Assembly (NCBI GenBank): GCA_030272585.1
Contig: BSYQ01000005.1
Location: 1,984,001 to 2,048,000 of the forward strand
Source: Bryopsis sp. KO-2023
Taxonomy: Eukaryota > Chlorophyta > Ulvophyceae > Bryopsidales > Bryopsidaceae
Length of the DNA stretch: 64,000 nt
Reading direction: 5' to 3'
The notes under the pieces are model-generated. The model saw nothing but the letters and a program-made list of their open reading frames with translations. It had not been told where the DNA came from and did no database searches. Made by a program: the position numbers and the translations under genes. Every line of letters starts with the position of its first letter. Positions within the stretch are counted from its first letter, which is position 1. Positions 36,303 through 45,570 of the stretch are shown in pieces.

Positions 36303-38030
36303 TTTTGCAGTAAATAGGTGATTTGTAGGGGCCTCCAGTTACCTCAAAGCTCGATTAAGGAACGGAAGTGGAGGGCGAGTGTGAGATATGGTTTCCAGAC
36401 TCCGGAATCGAGAGTCCTAACGATGTGTTGCTGGAAGGTGGGGATATTAACATATAGACAGACAAATAGTGAGAGGTTGCGTCATCCTAGTCAAGAGGAT
36501 GTCTTCTCAGAAGTGGTGTATTTGAGATGCTTCACGGCTGGGGGGTTCGTTTGGTGGCGATTTTGTTCTTTGGGGGGGGGTGTATGTCAAGAATGTATTA
36601 CAACGGGGTTGGAAGGCTCATAACGAACAAGAAATTTCTATTGAGGACATTTCGGTTCAAATGAGAACGATGTGTCCGAAAGCTAAAAAGCTCGACATAA
36701 GAGATGTCCGGAGTACCACTTCCTGCCAATGGGAACCACCTTGAAATTATACCTAAATCCACCCCCAATTTGGCAACACCTCTGAGTTTGATAATTGTAG
36801 CCAACACACGCTACCACGAGGGATGGACTGTTGGGCCCAAGATCGGACAGGTTTGACAGGTTAGACTTGTGTAGACATATTTTGATCGGTCAGATTTTGA
36901 TTTTGAACCTAATACGGATGAGGGGTTTTTGATGGGACATCTGGGTGCTCTCTTAAAAGGATTCAGTGCGCCCTGATTTCCCATCAAAACCCCCTTATCC
37001 GTATCAAAACCTGTCTAGACCGGTCTCACCTGTCGAACTTGTGTAGCAACCTTCAGGAACCTATGTGAGCTAGTCGTCGGCATTTGCGAGATCCGTAGGC
37101 ATTTGCGTGGGAACCCACATTGATAGTTGCTTTCGGTCTATAGTAGTTGTTCCGGTAAGAGCGAAGAAAGGTTGCCTGTAAACAACAGACCTAGGCCTGA
37201 CAGGACCGGTGTAACGATTCAGAGATGGATCAGTACTATTGGCAGTTCTACCCTAAGAAGGGTCCATCAATCATAGCAAGACAGTAAAGCAGAATGCTGA
37301 ACTGCTATTGCAACTACGGATACTACTATTGCTACGATATAAAGGAGTATGACGGCCGAGGTGGAAACACCTACTGCAAGGAAAGACTACAGTAAAACAG
37401 TGGCAGAAGTCTTGCTGCACAATGGAGTTGATATCCATAGAAGTGCAGCAAGGGATGTGAACGATTGTTGCAAGCATCAGGACATCCAGAAGAGCATATG
37501 TAAGGTGTATGAACGGTCGCTGCAATGAAAGCTAAGTGCAACAACAGACAAACACGCAATTGAGTCAGGAACGTTGCAAGGTGTTACAGCAGCTGATCTG
37601 AGGCATTCAGGTTTGCTCATTTAGTGACGTAGTTTGGGTTAATGCAGATAGACATAGGGGATGGCTTGGCGGCCACAAACGCAAAACTTGATTGAAGTTC
37701 TCTACAATCTGCTTCTGTTAAAGGATAGAAATCACCTAGAGTTTTGGGCTCGCATTTAATGCATGCTATTGCATGGCATTGTAAAGTTAACTTGGATTCA
37801 GTATGAGTCTGTGTGAGTGCCCGTATGGCGCGTGTTTCTGAAAACACTTCGACATTTATATCTAACCGGTGGATAGTACGTCTGTCGGGCTTAGTTCTTT
37901 AACTCTTTCGACAAAGGGAAAGCATGACTGTTGCAAGCGAGAGTGATAACAGAGTTACTATTGTAGTGTTACTTTCCCTAGCGCGATAGTAAGGAAGGTG
38001 TACTAACACCGTTACAAACAAGCACAACAA
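36303..38030. other. repeat-rich spacer downstream of POLQ
   Basis: I see no host gene. A near-perfect 26-bp inverted repeat lies at 36912-36937 and 36979-37004 (key segment CCCATCAAAA). Around 36830-37200 the words ACAGGT, ACCGG and CAGACCTAGGCCTGAC resemble the GGTCC-type elements farther right, so decayed copies are likely. 37240-37560 has a short-period look (repeated TGCAAC/ACTGC) without an identifiable frame. Confidence 0.5.
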
Positions 38031-38049
38031 CAGACCTGGGCATCGGGGC

Positions 38050-38515
38050 CAGAGATAGGACTTGGGCCAAATTTTTGGTCCGGCTACGGTCCGGTCCGGT
38101 TACGGTCGGTTTACGGTTCCGTATTACGGCCGTAACTCCGTACCGTAACCGGAGTAATATGTTGTTTTTACGGTACGGAACAGGTACGGTATAGCTACGG
38201 TAGCCCCTAAATCATCGTGAAGTAGTGTGGTTCAGTGTTACAGCGTTAAGCTGTAGTCTGTAAGGTCGTGGGTTCGAATCCCCTTGGGTTCCTTTGGGTT
38301 CTCGGGACCCTGCGGGGGTTACTATTTACGGTTTACGGTTGGTACGGTGGTTACGGTCGGTACGGTCCGGTACCGGAGCAGTACGGAGTGGTACGGTGGT
38401 CCGGTTCCGAGCACGAAAACCACTCCGGTCCGGACCGTAACTACCGTAACCGTAAGTGACCGGAGTGGGGTTACGGTACGGTTTACGGTACCGTAACCGG
38501 AAAGTCCTATCTCTG
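38050..38515. mobile_element. complete 466-bp hAT-like MITE, CGGTA word family
   Basis: The terminal inverted repeat CAGAGATAGGACTT (38050-38063) is matched by AAGTCCTATCTCTG (38502-38515). It is flanked by the perfect 8-bp duplication ATCGGGGC (38042-38049 and 38516-38523). Both subterminal zones are packed with TACGGT/ACCGTA words and the middle holds a tRNA-like module. An 8-bp duplication with a CA..TG TIR fits the hAT superfamily; P-like elements also give 8 bp. It has no coding capacity. Confidence 0.85.
38228..38281 (+). other. tRNA-like Pol III promoter module inside the 38.05-kb MITE
   Basis: TGGTTCAGTGTTA (A-box like, from 38228) is followed about 30 bp later by GGTTCGAATCC (38271-38281), a perfect B-box. 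The flanks do not close an acceptor stem, so this is a tRNA-derived promoter rather than a tRNA gene. Confidence 0.6.
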
Positions 38516-39668
38516 ATCGGGGCTGGTGGACATGACCGGACCGGACCGGCAACCACTAAGTGGACCGGAAATTACCTTTGTTGGACAGGTGTCGGACTTG
38601 TCCAGACCGGTCCGACCTGTAAACCTTGTCTGGACATGCAATCGCCTGTTTAATAAAGGTGTTACTGGGCTGACCGGTATGGACACCTGGGCCTGACCGG
38701 ACCGGCAGCGAAAAAACGGTCCGGTCCGGTCCAACCTGTCTAAGGACCGGCCGACCTGTCCGGTCCAGCGAAAAAACGTCGGTCCTTGCAAGACCGGACA
38801 GGTCACCACCGGTCCTGTCCTGTCCACTACGGTCCAATCAACCTCGGAAATCTGCAGAAATCTGGACCGGTTTTCTGACAGATTTTCCGTTTTTAGATAG
38901 GTCACACCCCACATTTCGCCTTTATAAGACAGGCGATGTGACCTGTCTAAAACCGGAACGACCCCGTCTTGACAGGGTTGTTCCCCTGTTTTAGACCGGC
39001 TCCAGGTCACACTGGGCGTCACACCGGTCTAAAACAGGTCACACGAGTATGACCGTACTAGACAGGCGACAACCTGTCTGGCAAGGTCAAATCCGGTCTA
39101 GAAAGGTCAAATCCGGTCTAGAAAAGGTGACCTTTCTTGGACCGGATTTGACCTTTCCAGACCGGATTTGACCTGTCTAAGAAAGGTCAAATCCGGTCCA
39201 AGACAGGTTTTCCGGTCCGGTCCGGTCCTTTAAAAGTTGCCGGCGCCCGGGTCTGGTCGACAAGCTGGCATCGAGAGTGAGAACTTCGTGTGAGGCGTCA
39301 GCCGTCACAGGCGCGAGAGTTAACGAAGGCGCGACAAAGCTTCTAGAGTGAAACCGCTGTTTCACCAAAGACCCAACGGCTGTAACATAGAGACGCGAAG
39401 AAGATTGGAAGAACGACAACACGTTGGCGGAGTTCATGGTTGATGTAGGTAGAAATACAGTCAGGCATAGATAGTGCAAGGAAATAAGAAGGGTTGTTGT
39501 GGTTCTTCCGCAACGGAAAGTCGTTCGTGTAAGAGAAAAAATATCAGTCGTTTCAACTGACAGCCGAAAACCGGTTCGGTCCGGTCCAGTCCGTCCACCG
39601 GAACTGACGCCCAGGTCTGGTCAACAACTTCCGAGGACTATATAAGCAGTGGATAATATATTTCGTTA

Positions 39669-39797
39669 ATGCACGAGAGTGAAATTAAAGAACTTCGAGA
39701 AGGTATCAAGGGAAAAAAGGTTACAATTGTCTTCGATGAGACAACCGTGAACAATGATGGTGAGATTATATTGCGGTTCATATACTTGGGCGTTTAA
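39669..39797 (+). pseudogene. 42-codon fragment resembling a hAT transposase core
   Basis: An ATG-to-TAA frame contains VTIVFDETTVNNDGE. An IxxDETT strand of this kind is typical around the first catalytic Asp of many hAT transposases. It lies 50 bp beyond a hAT-like terminus and is short. It may be a remnant of an autonomous copy, or chance. Confidence 0.35.
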
Positions 39798-41506
39798 TCA
39801 AAGCGTTTTATGGCCGATCTTCAATGGGAGACAATATTGCAAAAACAATAGTCTCGATTGTTATGCGAAAATTTGAAATCTCCATGAATCATTCTTCATA
39901 TGCGACTTTTACTAGGGTGTTGTGTGCATGTGGTTTGGGAAATTATCTCCAACTCAATTTTGGAAGGCACGCGCATTATAAAAACAACTTACTTCTGTTC
40001 GTTTTACAAGACCGAATGTTCCCTTAAAATACCTACACCCAACGATCCACAGCCACGAACTCACACTTATATCTCAGCCACAAGACCCTTCTAACGTGAC
40101 ACACTTTCCGAAAGAGCCAACCCAATTACTCTTCCCACCACACCCTTGTTATGACGTAAACAATCCCTCTTCTAACCCCGGTTGTTCCCATCAAACTAAT
40201 TTACCTCACAAGCTCCCAACAACACGTAGCTCTTTTGTGGGAGACATCTGAATTGGTGCAGTCAATCGATAATTGGGTGCGGTCATTATCATGACACCTC
40301 TTTTCGCCTCGGCAATAAATATCGGATTTTTTTCGCACATGTTTAATAATTGTGGCGAATACAAAAACATCCTAAATCAAAAAAGAATAAGAAGCAATAA
40401 CAATGAACACCTAAAGAGAAATGTCGTACACGGGTTTTTATGCATCGTATTTTCGCGTTCATCTGTTCCACCATCGATGAGTTAGATGTGGTGTTTGGTA
40501 TCGTAACTTGAACTAAAGTGTATATGGCCCTTCTTATGTAGTTGGTCAACTGAAAACTGGGTGGTGATACGACGGGTTATCTAATCAGGAAGTACCTATC
40601 CACCGTCGACGGGGACGTCGGTAACAATGAATAGGGTGGTTGATAGTGTTATTGTACCGAGGAGGTTGTAAGTTTGAATCCACGAGGTTGTTGGCGTTTG
40701 ATGTGACGTTCTTTCCTCTGTAACAATTTCTCGGCTTAGGCCGGTTTATTTATGCGTGTGAGTGTGTGACCGACGAAGCCTTCCCACTCCGTATCAGGTG
40801 GAGCGCACGAAAAAAGATTCTCTGTTTATGCAATAATTATTCAGGTTATAAGAATTGTCATCGATAACCCCTGAAACGCTCCCACGCCTTAGGCGTTTCC
40901 GTGATATCCAACACGGCTGTAACTCCCCCCCCCCCCCCGTGGAACACAAAACACGGCATTGAGACGTTGAAAATCAATGAGTAATTACACTTATACATTT
41001 GTGAATTCAACTTAGCAACATACTTTTTAAGCTCTCCCTACCCCATTGGGTATAGAATGCTTCAAATAAGGACCTGGGGATTCCGGAGAGGAGGACGAAG
41101 AATTCAATAGCGAAAAAATTAATACCCCTGCAAGCTAATTTAGGGGCACGACCCTGTTTCAAGGCGTAGCCTCTTTGTTACTCACACATGTTGAAATCCA
41201 ATGAAATAATATTCTTATTATAACAAAATAACCATTCAACAAATAATATAAACATTCATTTTTTATATTATTATAAAAATAATATTCTTTTTTATTTTTT
41301 TGTAAAAATTATCACTTCCTCACAGCTACTTATTTGAACATATGACTACCACTTAATCACCTTTCGTCATCCTGAATCACACATAATAAGAAAATCAAAG
41401 GATTCCTAAATAATGTATAGATTAATATGTTTAATCAATCAGACAAGATTTGCCCTTTCTTTATTCTTGGATAAAAGGAATATAAGTCTCTCGAGTAACA
41501 ATAACT
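39798..41506. other. AT-rich spacer with one tRNA-like module
   Basis: No gene is supported. TGGTTGATAGTGTT (about 40637) and GTAAGTTTGAATCC (about 40668-40681) form an A/B-box pair like those in the elements nearby. A C14 run lies at about 40927-40940. 41210-41310 is a TATAA/ATTATT low-complexity stretch. Confidence 0.5.
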
Positions 41507-41779
41507 CAGACCTGGGCAGGACCGGACCGGCAATGAAAAACCGGTCCGGTCCGGTCCAACTTGTCCACGGACTGGCGGACCTGTCCGGTCCTATCCGGTC
41601 CAGCGGAAAACAGCCGGTCCTGTCAAAACCGGACAGGTCACGACTGATCTAGTCCGGTTCAACCAACCGCAAAAATCTTCAGAAATCTGGAGCGGTTTTC
41701 CGACAGATTTTCCGGTTTAAGACAGGTCACACCACATTTCGCCTTTATTAGACAAGCGATGTGACTTGTCTAAAACCGA
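41507..41779. mobile_element. 5' part of a second GGTCC-family hAT-like element
   Basis: It begins CAGACCTGGGCAGGACCGG, the same terminus as at 38031. It stays alignable with 38690-38950 through GACAGATTTTCC and CATTTCGCCTTTAT. It is cut at 41779 by the TRIM-like element, and I see no matching 3' terminus beyond it. Confidence 0.7.
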
Positions 41780-42312
41780 TGATACACGATACGGGACGTT
41801 GGTGGACCGGCCCGCCCCCTTTGCGGGTTGTGCCGCTTTATCCCGTATCATCTCGTCCCCCCTCGGGCCAGTGGTCGCCCTCGACCATCTTCTCCTCGTG
41901 CCCGTTACTCCATTCTCCTTGACCCTCTCTGCGATTACCGGATTACCGTTCTCTCGCGGGTCTATTCGGGGGTTCTCCAGGATCTTTCTTGTGATCCTCT
42001 GATCCTTTGTTTTTATCCCTTTGATCCGTCTCTTGAGCTTATGGTCTTTTGCCTTGCTCTGCGGCGGCGATCACTGTGATGATCTCAGCCCCCTCCCCTC
42101 TTTCGCAGTGATCTTCATGCTCTTTCACCTCTTGTTACTACCACTCTCGGGTCAGAGGCGCCAACTCACTCTCAACTTCCATAGCCTCGCTAGGACTCGA
42201 ACTTGTGACCTTCGGATCGCAAGTTCGGCTCCGAAACCAAATGATACACGATACGGGACGTTGGTGGACCGGCCCACCCCTTTTGCGGGTTGTGCCGCTT
42301 TATCCCGTATCA
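41780..42312 (-). mobile_element. TRIM-like element, copy A
   Basis: 71-bp direct repeats at 41780-41850 and 42242-42312 read TG...CA on the minus strand. A primer-site-like TGGTTTCGGAGCC lies just inside the repeat at 42242. The flanks ACCGA and ACCGG agree at four of five bases. The interior of about 390 bp has no reading frame but contains a B-box-like GTTCGAGTCC (minus strand). Confidence 0.75.
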
Positions 42313-42692
42313 ACCGGTGTATGAATTTCTGGAACGTAGTGAGTTAAAGGACGCACATTTAACGAACTACTCAAGGGTGTGTAAGAGGAGTGAGAAGAAA
42401 GGCAGAATATGACCAGGTACAAGCAGTAGTGCAACACTACTAGTGTTGTAGTGCAGAGGGGAGGAAAGGCAATAAATACGAAATGACGAAGGGGAAAAGA
42501 CACTTGGTTTTGTAAGTTTGTTTTTGTCTTAACCAATTTTCTTACATGGTTTCAGAGCCGGTACGATGAACAGAGAACCCTCACAGGCTGTGAGTCACAG
42601 CCACCCAAAGACTGCAACGTTGATCATGTGGAATCACTGACTGGAGTAGTTTCGCCTCCCTCCACTCCGCCACCTCCCTCTCCCACACATTC
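42313..42692 (+). mobile_element. 5' remnant of another LTR retrotransposon
   Basis: An AT-rich stretch ends in TTACA at 42546, followed directly by TGGTTTCAGAGCC (42547-42559), a primer-site-like sequence. A short ATG frame from 42566 (MNREPSQAVSHSH) then starts. The chromovirus inserted at 42692 interrupts it, and the flank resumes at 52791. Confidence 0.45.
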
Positions 42693-43112
42693 TGATAGTG
42701 AAGCTTGTGGGTGACGCAATAGTGGTCGGCTGTGTTGGTTGGATTCGTGATAACTTGCTGGCTAACGCAAGTATACTTGTGGGGTTTGTTGGTTTAGACA
42801 ACTCTCTAGCTAGCGCGGTTGTGAACGCTACTAGAGCACTTGGGTTGGGAAGTGATTGCGTCAGGCAAACACTTAACACACACACACACAAACACACACA
42901 CAAGCGGGAACACACCAATCCCACGAATCCCGAGTTCTTACAAAATAAAGTGAATGTCAAAACAACGAGTGGGCCTCTTAAGTACCCCTAAGTGTAGTAC
43001 GCTGACGCATGCCCCAAACTCTGGGTCTAATCTGTCTTACTCGCGAACCCACATGCGTCAGCCACCCTCGGCTCTATCCCAAACTACCTCGTATAGCGCT
43101 AAAAGACTAACA
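42693..43112 (-). repeat. 3' LTR of the chromovirus
   Basis: 420 bp, TGATAG...AACA on the plus strand. It contains a CA-dinucleotide run near 42885-42905. The inner side carries a G-rich tract (minus strand) at 43115-43125 that can serve as polypurine tract. Confidence 0.92.
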
Positions 43113-43307
43113 TACGCCCCCCCCGCAAAAAGTGGGCGCCCACGCACACCAAAACACAAAGAAAAACAAAAATACAAAAACACAAACACAAAACTCACCC
43201 ACTCCCATACCCACACCCAACTGTCTTGGACCTGTCTCTTGCTCTGACGTCTCTGACAGCTGCTGCACGCACACACTTGGTCGACGATAACTCCTTTTCC
43301 CTCCTCC

Positions 43308-45122
43308 TTAACGCTGTTCCGGCGCTTGCGCTTGCTGAATAGCACGCTGCTCCTGCGCATGCGCTTGCTGCACTGCACGATACCGGACACAGGGATCAAA
43401 TGCGGCAGCCACCCTCTTGGACTTAAGGAATGGCAGATCCCTTGTGATGCCGGACACTTTGAGCTGCCGCTTCACACACATGTTGCAGTGTGGCAACTTC
43501 TCGTGCTCAGCCGGGAACGGAGGGATTTCTTCGAACGTCGAGCGTGTCAGCTTCAACATATGGGCAGGTAGAGAGAATGGGGAGACGGTGGCGATGGACT
43601 TGTTGTCCACTTCCGCGACTTTTTGGACCGCCGTGACGATGCGCCCCAGCATCGAGTATGCCAACCAATGAGCATCACACACGAGGTGATACCCACAAGG
43701 AAGGACGGAATACTTCTTTTGCGTCAGCCGCTGAGCACTTGCTTGCATTGGGCTTCTTCCGCACCAAATGCACATGGGCAACTCGTGAAAGTGCCGGTTG
43801 CCGCGGTAATTTTGCAAGGCTCGGTCCCTGGGGTTAGTATATTGGACCTTCGGCCATTTCTCTGACGCAGTGATGGGGTTGCAAGCCTCCTCGATATCCT
43901 CCCGTGACAGGTTCACTTCGCTGGGTGCAGCATCCACTTTGTCCTGAGCAGCCGCCCTTAGTCTTCTGAGCTTAACCTTTTCTCGGAAAGCCCGAAGTGC
44001 TGCTTCTGTTGGAGCTAACTCCAACGGTGGATGGACCGCACGCTGAACCTCTGTCACCTGGCTTGGCCCTTCATCATTCCTTATTTCCCCGTCCTCCAGT
44101 TCAGAACTAGGACCTTCGAGCCTAGGAGGTGGACTGCCGAAGTCAATTTCTTCGTTAAAATCCAAGTCCAAAAGCTCCTCCTCTCGCATGTCGAATAAGT
44201 CCTCCCCCGGTGCTATTGCGGTAGCCTCCTCTCCGGGAGTCTGAACTGTTGGCGCTGGTTGTGAGGGTGCTGGAGTCTTTAATGCGGCAGCCTTTAACTT
44301 GAGTAACAAGTTGGCTCTTGCTGCATCTCCAGGCATACGATCCCTCGGTGGCTCACCACCTTCATCGTCACCGTCCTCTCGCCTTCTCTTTCCGTGTGGA
44401 TCTTCATCCCTACACGGCGAGCTTGGGCGTTTGTTTTTCCCTTTCCCCTTGCCCTTGCTTGAGCCTCCCGCATCATCGTCCTTGGACGGTTCCAGATCAA
44501 GTGTTGCGTTTGACAACAGAACTTGGACTTGGCGATCCAGTTCTTCACGTACCCGTGGTGCTGGTACCGCCGGGTTCAAACGCAGCATCTTGTCCGTTGT
44601 TTCGCTCTGCACTTGAAGTTTTTCAGAGCCGTCTCTGAGGGACTCTCCCAGCAAATCGATCTGCAGCTCTTGTTCTGCCAATTCCTTCTTAAGGTTGTTG
44701 GCTGCTGCACTCCACGCGGTTGCTACAGCTCGCTGCAGCGTTTCCTCTACCGCGGTAAATCGATCCACCATTCCCCCGAGAGCTTGTTTACGGAGGTCAT
44801 TCTCACGATGGTTAGCCATCATGTGAGATTGGAACCTTTGCTTTTTCAGCTTCATGGCTTCCAATTTTTCTTCCAAGACCTTGGTCTTGTCCTCCGCTTC
44901 TTTCTTTTCCGCCTCCGCCTTATCCTTGGCTTTCTCCGCTGCCTCCTTCGCAGCCTCAGCTGCTTTCGTCCGGTCACTCAACTCTGCGAGCTGCCGGGTT
45001 AAGGCCTCATTGTTCTGCAGCACCTCCTCTGCGGTCGTAACAAAGTGCTGCAGCTCCTCTTCTTTTTGAGCTACCTCCGCTTCCAACCTCGCAATAATTG
45101 CGGCGGGTGTGTCGGCAGCCAT
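43308..45122 (-). CDS. third ORF of the chromovirus: coiled coil plus RING-like Cys/His domain
   Basis: An intact frame of 604 aa follows pol in the position where env would lie. Residues 8-120 are Ala/Glu/Lys-rich heptads (coiled coil). About 215-250 is basic with KGKGKGKNKRPS and GKRRRED (nuclear localisation-like), followed by acidic and Pro-rich linkers. Near residues 450-570 there is a conserved-looking cluster: CIWC, then CGYHLVCDAH (C-x2-H-x2-C-x2-H), then CNMC. This pattern could bind two zincs like a RING finger. A Gln/Ala/Glu-rich repeat ends the protein. There is no signal peptide or membrane segment, so it is not an envelope protein. The gap to pol is 448 bp and I do not see how the ORF is expressed. 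Its function is unknown. Host-gene capture is possible. Confidence 0.85.
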   Translation of the reverse strand: MAADTPAAIIARLEAEVAQKEEELQHFVTTAEEVLQNNEALTRQLAELSDRTKAAEAAKEAAEKAKDKAEAEKKEAEDKTKVLEEKLEAMKLKKQRFQSHMMANHRENDLRKQALGGMVDRFTAVEETLQRAVATAWSAAANNLKKELAEQELQIDLLGESLRDGSEKLQVQSETTDKMLRLNPAVPAPRVREELDRQVQVLLSNATLDLEPSKDDDAGGSSKGKGKGKNKRPSSPCRDEDPHGKRRREDGDDEGGEPPRDRMPGDAARANLLLKLKAAALKTPAPSQPAPTVQTPGEEATAIAPGEDLFDMREEELLDLDFNEEIDFGSPPPRLEGPSSELEDGEIRNDEGPSQVTEVQRAVHPPLELAPTEAALRAFREKVKLRRLRAAAQDKVDAAPSEVNLSREDIEEACNPITASEKWPKVQYTNPRDRALQNYRGNRHFHELPMCIWCGRSPMQASAQRLTQKKYSVLPCGYHLVCDAHWLAYSMLGRIVTAVQKVAEVDNKSIATVSPFSLPAHMLKLTRSTFEEIPPFPAEHEKLPHCNMCVKRQLKVSGITRDLPFLKSKRVAAAFDPCVRYRAVQQAHAQEQRAIQQAQAPEQR

Positions 45123-45570
45123 TATGTTTGTCGGAAAGAAAGAAATAACAACGGTTTGTGCGTCTTTAGACTCTTTTCACTCAGGAGCTCGCTCCGTTTA
45201 CACAAACACTAGGGCAAAATGGTTCGAGGGTTGCGCTTATAAGGCTGGGTGACTCGTACACTTTCCTCGTTGAGTTATTGGGGTGAGACACCAACGTTTC
45301 GCTCGGTTGGAGTCTCGTCAAGACCACCTCAACACGTCACTTGATAGGGGTTTTCTCGGAACAACCACACTATCTCGAAGGTGACATCGTTTGCCCGGTT
45401 TCTAAAGTACTACTGAAGCTACACTTACTGCGCCAGCCAAATAACTTAGGCACCTAACGCATTAAAGATAAAGAGTTGGTTTGGAAGTCGACAGAGTTTT
45501 TCTAAGGTATCCTTTTTCGCGCCCCCTTGCTATAAGGAGTTCCACCTTAGCCATCAAACACTCTGTTTCC

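Larger units (their letters stand above)
38031..39619. mobile_element. hAT-like non-autonomous element, GGTCC/ACCGG word family
   Basis: It starts CAGACCTGGGC (38031-38041) and ends GCCCAGGTCTG (39609-39619), an 11-bp perfect terminal inverted repeat. The flanking octamers CACAACAA (38023-38030) and GTCAACAA (39620-39627) agree at six of eight positions, consistent with an aged 8-bp duplication. The interior is saturated with GACCGG, GGTCCGG and ACCTGTC. A second similar start (CACCTGGGCCTGACCGG, about 38689) and end (GCCCGGGTCTG, 39243-39253) suggest nesting. The element is itself interrupted at 38042 by another element. Confidence 0.65.

Noticed and set aside
38228..38281. tRNA gene
   Set aside because: A- and B-boxes are present but no acceptor stem or proper anticodon arm can be drawn, and the sequence lies inside a TIR element.
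38031..39619. CRISPR-like array (recurring GACCGG/GGTCC words)
   Set aside because: Spacing is irregular, words occur on both strands, and the region is bounded by TIRs; this is a eukaryotic transposon.
42698..42991. 97-codon frame repeated at 52.4 kb and 62.2 kb
   Set aside because: It lies wholly in the LTR of the chromovirus; its repetition reflects the LTR copies.
43308..45122. third chromovirus ORF as an envelope gene
   Set aside because: The position fits, but there is no signal peptide, fusion-like segment or transmembrane helix; the content is coiled coil and a zinc-binding pattern.
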